The notes beneath the pieces were generated by a model, which made no database searches, was not told the DNA's origin, and saw only the letters and a list, made by a program, of their open reading frames with translations. Both the position numbers and the translations under genes were made by a program. DNA of 64,000 nucleotides from Nansenia antarctica (Eukaryota; Chordata; Actinopteri; Argentiniformes; Microstomatidae): contig OZ022339.1 of NCBI GenBank assembly GCA_963989245.1, positions 88,174,957 to 88,238,956 on the forward strand. The letters run 5' to 3'. Positions 61,423-64,000 of the stretch are shown piece by piece; the stretch's first letter is position 1; each line of letters starts with the position of its first letter.

Positions 61423-63726
61423 ATGACACTAAGACTCGTGACAACAAGACAAGGGAGTCTATCTGTGGGAGTCCATCGAGGAAGGCCTGAGAGGAAGCCA
61501 GGGTACTTAGTACCTTCTCTTCCAGTTGTGTGTAGTGTTGCTGTCTTCTCTTGGCACATCAGTCTACTGAGTGCACTTAGCTACCCCTACTTCTGTTGGT
61601 TCATTAGCCCTCTTCCCCTCTACGGACCTATATCCCAATGTGCTTTCTCCCTATTCCCACACTCTCCCTATGAACAGACAGGTATCAGTAGTCCAATTTT
61701 AACTAGATAGCCTTAAAACAGACAGTTATTTACTCTATTACTAATAACAAGACAGATTCAGTCATAGGTACGAGGCCGCAGGCCGCCATTGGTGTGTGAA
61801 TGTGTGTGTGTGAATGGGTGAATGAGAGGCCGTTGTAAAGCGCTTTGGATAAAGGCGCTATATAAGTCCAAATAGATCACAAGTAAAAAGTTCCATACAG
61901 GTTACAGCAGTCCTCTCTGATGTCATAGAGAGGGCTCTGATGTCCTAGAGAGGGCTCTGCTCACATATGTTATACTCCCAGTGGATATGCTAATACAAGT
62001 CTATGACACTAAGACTCGTGACAACAAGACAAGGGAGTCTATCTGTGGGAGTCCATCGAGGAAGGCCTGAGAGGAAGCCAGGGTACTTAGTACCTTCTCT
62101 TCCAGTTGTGTGTAGTGTTGCTGTCTTCTCTTGGCACATCAGTCTACTGAGTGCACTTAGCTACCCCTACTTCTGTTGGTTCATTAGCCCTCTTCCCCTC
62201 TACGGACCTATATCCCAATGTGCTTTCTCCCTATTCCCACACTCTCCCTATGAACAGACAGGTATCAGTAGTCCAATTTTAACTAGATAGCCTTAAAACA
62301 GACAGTTATTTACTCTATTACTAATAACAAGACAGATTCAGTCATAGGTACGAGGCCGCAGGCCGCCATTGGTGTGTGAATGTGTGTGTGTGAATGGGTG
62401 AATGAGAGGCCGTTGTAAAGCGCTTTGGATAAAGGCGCTATATAAGTCCAAATAGATCACAAGTAAAAAGTTCCATACAGGTTACAGCAGTCCTCTCTGA
62501 TGTCATAGAGAGGGCTCTGATGTCATAGAGAGGGCTCTGCTCACATATGTTATACTCCCAGTGGATATGCTAATACAAGTCTATGACACTAAGACTCGTG
62601 ACAACAAGACAAGGGAGTCTATCTGTGGGAGTCCATCGAGGAAGGCCTGAGAGGAAGCCAGGGTACTTAGTACCTTCTCTTCCAGTTGTGTGTAGTGTTG
62701 CTGTCTTCTCTTGGCACATCAGTCTACTGAGTGCACTTAGCTACCCCTACTTCTGTTGGTTCATTAGCCCTCTTCCCCTCTACGGACCTATATCCCAATG
62801 TGCTTTCTCCCTATTCCCACACTCTCCCTATGAACAGACAGGTATCAGTAGTCCAATTTTAACTAGATAGCCTTAAAACAGACAGTTATTTACTCTATTA
62901 CTAATAACAAGACAGATTCAGTCATAGGTACGAGGCCGCAGGCCGCCATTGGTGTGTGAATGTGTGTGTGAATGGGTGAATGAGAGGCCGTTGTAAAGCT
63001 CTTTGGATAAAGGCGATATATAAGTCCAAATAGATCACAAGTAAAAAGTTCCATACAGGTTACAGCAGTCCTCTCTGATGTCATAGAGAGGGCTCTGATG
63101 TCATAGAGAGGGCTCTGCTCACATATGTTATACTCCCAGTGGATATGCTAATACAAGTCTATGACACTAAGACTCGTGACAACAAGACAAGGGAGTCTAT
63201 CTGTGGGAGTCCATCGAGGAAGGCCTGAGAGGAAGCCAGGGTACTTAGTACCTTCTCTTCCAGTTGTGTGTAGTGTTGCTGTCTTCTCTTGGCACATCAG
63301 TCTACTGAGTGCACTTAGCTACCCCTACTTCTGTTGGTTCATTAGCCCTCTTCCCCTCTACGGACCTATATCCCAATGTGCTTTCTCCCTATTCCCACAC
63401 TCTCCCTATGAACAGACAGGTATCAGTAGTCCAATTTTAACTAGATAGCCTTAAAACAGACAGTTATTTACTCTATTACTAATAACAAGACAGATTCAGT
63501 CATAGGTACGAGGCCGCAGGCCGCCATTGGTGTGTGAATGTGTGTGTGAATGGGTGAATGAGAGGCCGTTGTAAAGCGCTTTGGATAAAGGCGCTATATA
63601 AGTCCAAATAGATCACAAGTAAAAAGTTCCATACAGGTTACAGCAGTCCTCTCTGATGTCATAGAGAGGACTCAGATGTCATAGAGACATATGTTATACT
63701 CCCAGTGGATATGCTAATACAAGTCT
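61423..63726 (+). repeat. Higher-order repeat D, copy 3 (2304 bp)
   Basis: It has the same four markers in the same order and exactly 2304 bp. The following monomer has CCTGCTTC and a private GGTTAATTAG. A shorter version with only the last two monomers lies at 42943-44086. Confidence 0.9.
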
Positions 63727-64000
63727 ATGACACTAAGACTCGTGACAACAAGACAAGGGAGTCTATCTGTGGGAGTCCATCGAGGAAGGCCTGAGAGGAA
63801 GCCAGGGTACTTAGTACCTTCTCTTCCAGTTGTGTGTAGTGTTGCTGTCTTCTCTTGGCACATCAGTCTACTGAGTGCACTTAGCTACCCCTGCTTCTGT
63901 TGGTTAATTAGCCCTCTTCCCCTCTACGGACCTATATCCCAATGTGCTTTCTCCCTATTCCCACACTCTCCCTATGAACAGACAGGTATCAGTAGTCCAA

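Larger units (their letters stand above)
20916..64000 (+). repeat. 578/580-bp satellite array, segment 4, continues past window
   Basis: About 75 further monomers with phase points every 558-584 bp, from 20958 to about 63727. The usual spacings are 578 and 580, with 584 where the GT run is longer, 566 where 12 bp are lost near the CRE-like duplication, 577 for a single-base loss and 558 for loss of one 20-bp unit. The array is still running at the last base, so its true length is unknown. Monomers differ at only a few bases each, implying recent homogenisation. Confidence 0.98.

Noticed and set aside
5744..64000. CRISPR-like or bacterial tandem array
   Set aside because: The units are 578 bp, nearly identical throughout with no short repeat/variable spacer alternation, and the context is eukaryotic.
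5744..64000. CENP-B box in the satellite monomer
   Set aside because: I did not find a sequence fitting the TTCG....A..CGGG core in the monomer, so centromere identity cannot be argued on that basis.

Overview
This is eukaryotic nuclear DNA, most likely from a ray-finned (teleost) fish. The clues are hAT-type DNA transposons with fish-like termini, a fish-type dispersed repeat tail inside the satellite, a vertebrate-type tRNA-Arg(ACG), and the absence of compact protein-coding genes. No intact protein-coding gene can be supported. The content is one tRNA gene, nested and decayed DNA transposons, and about 58 kb of a 578-bp satellite that runs off the right end.

Layout. 1-1082 is low-complexity intergenic DNA. 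1083-4494 is a three-level nest of hAT-superfamily insertions. An outer element (1091-4486, target duplication ATCGTGGA) is split by a middle element (1876-4308, target duplication TGTCCAGC). The middle element is split by an inner element (2428-3534, target duplication CAAGTACA) that carries a broken transposase fragment. All three target duplications are perfect 8-mers. A tRNA-Arg(ACG) gene lies at 4715-4787. 4788-5743 holds nothing recognisable except a diverged partial satellite copy at its right edge.

5744-8610 holds five satellite monomers in one orientation. A 104-bp unique spacer (8611-8714) follows, and then about 92 monomers in the opposite orientation to base 64000. The plus array is interrupted three times: by a fourth hAT element (14839-16310, target duplication CTATGAAC) and by two copies of an unidentified 413-bp insert (17768-18180 and 20503-20915).

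The monomer (modal 578 bp) combines a variable GT microsatellite, a dispersed-repeat-like hairpin/TATATAAG tail, a GCCGCCATTGG motif, a tandem 20-bp duplication with a CRE-like TGATGTCA core, and an incidental 95-codon ORF. Shared private variants show several layers of higher-order repeat: a 5-mer of about 2.89 kb (one copy hit by the hAT element), a 2735-bp block containing the 413-bp insert, a separate 2898-bp 5-mer in three copies, and a 2304-bp 4-mer block in three copies. The array has therefore grown by repeated block duplication as well as by single-monomer slippage. Nothing here looks like an operon or a multi-gene pathway. The interest lies in satellite birth, inversion, higher-order structure and transposon nesting.
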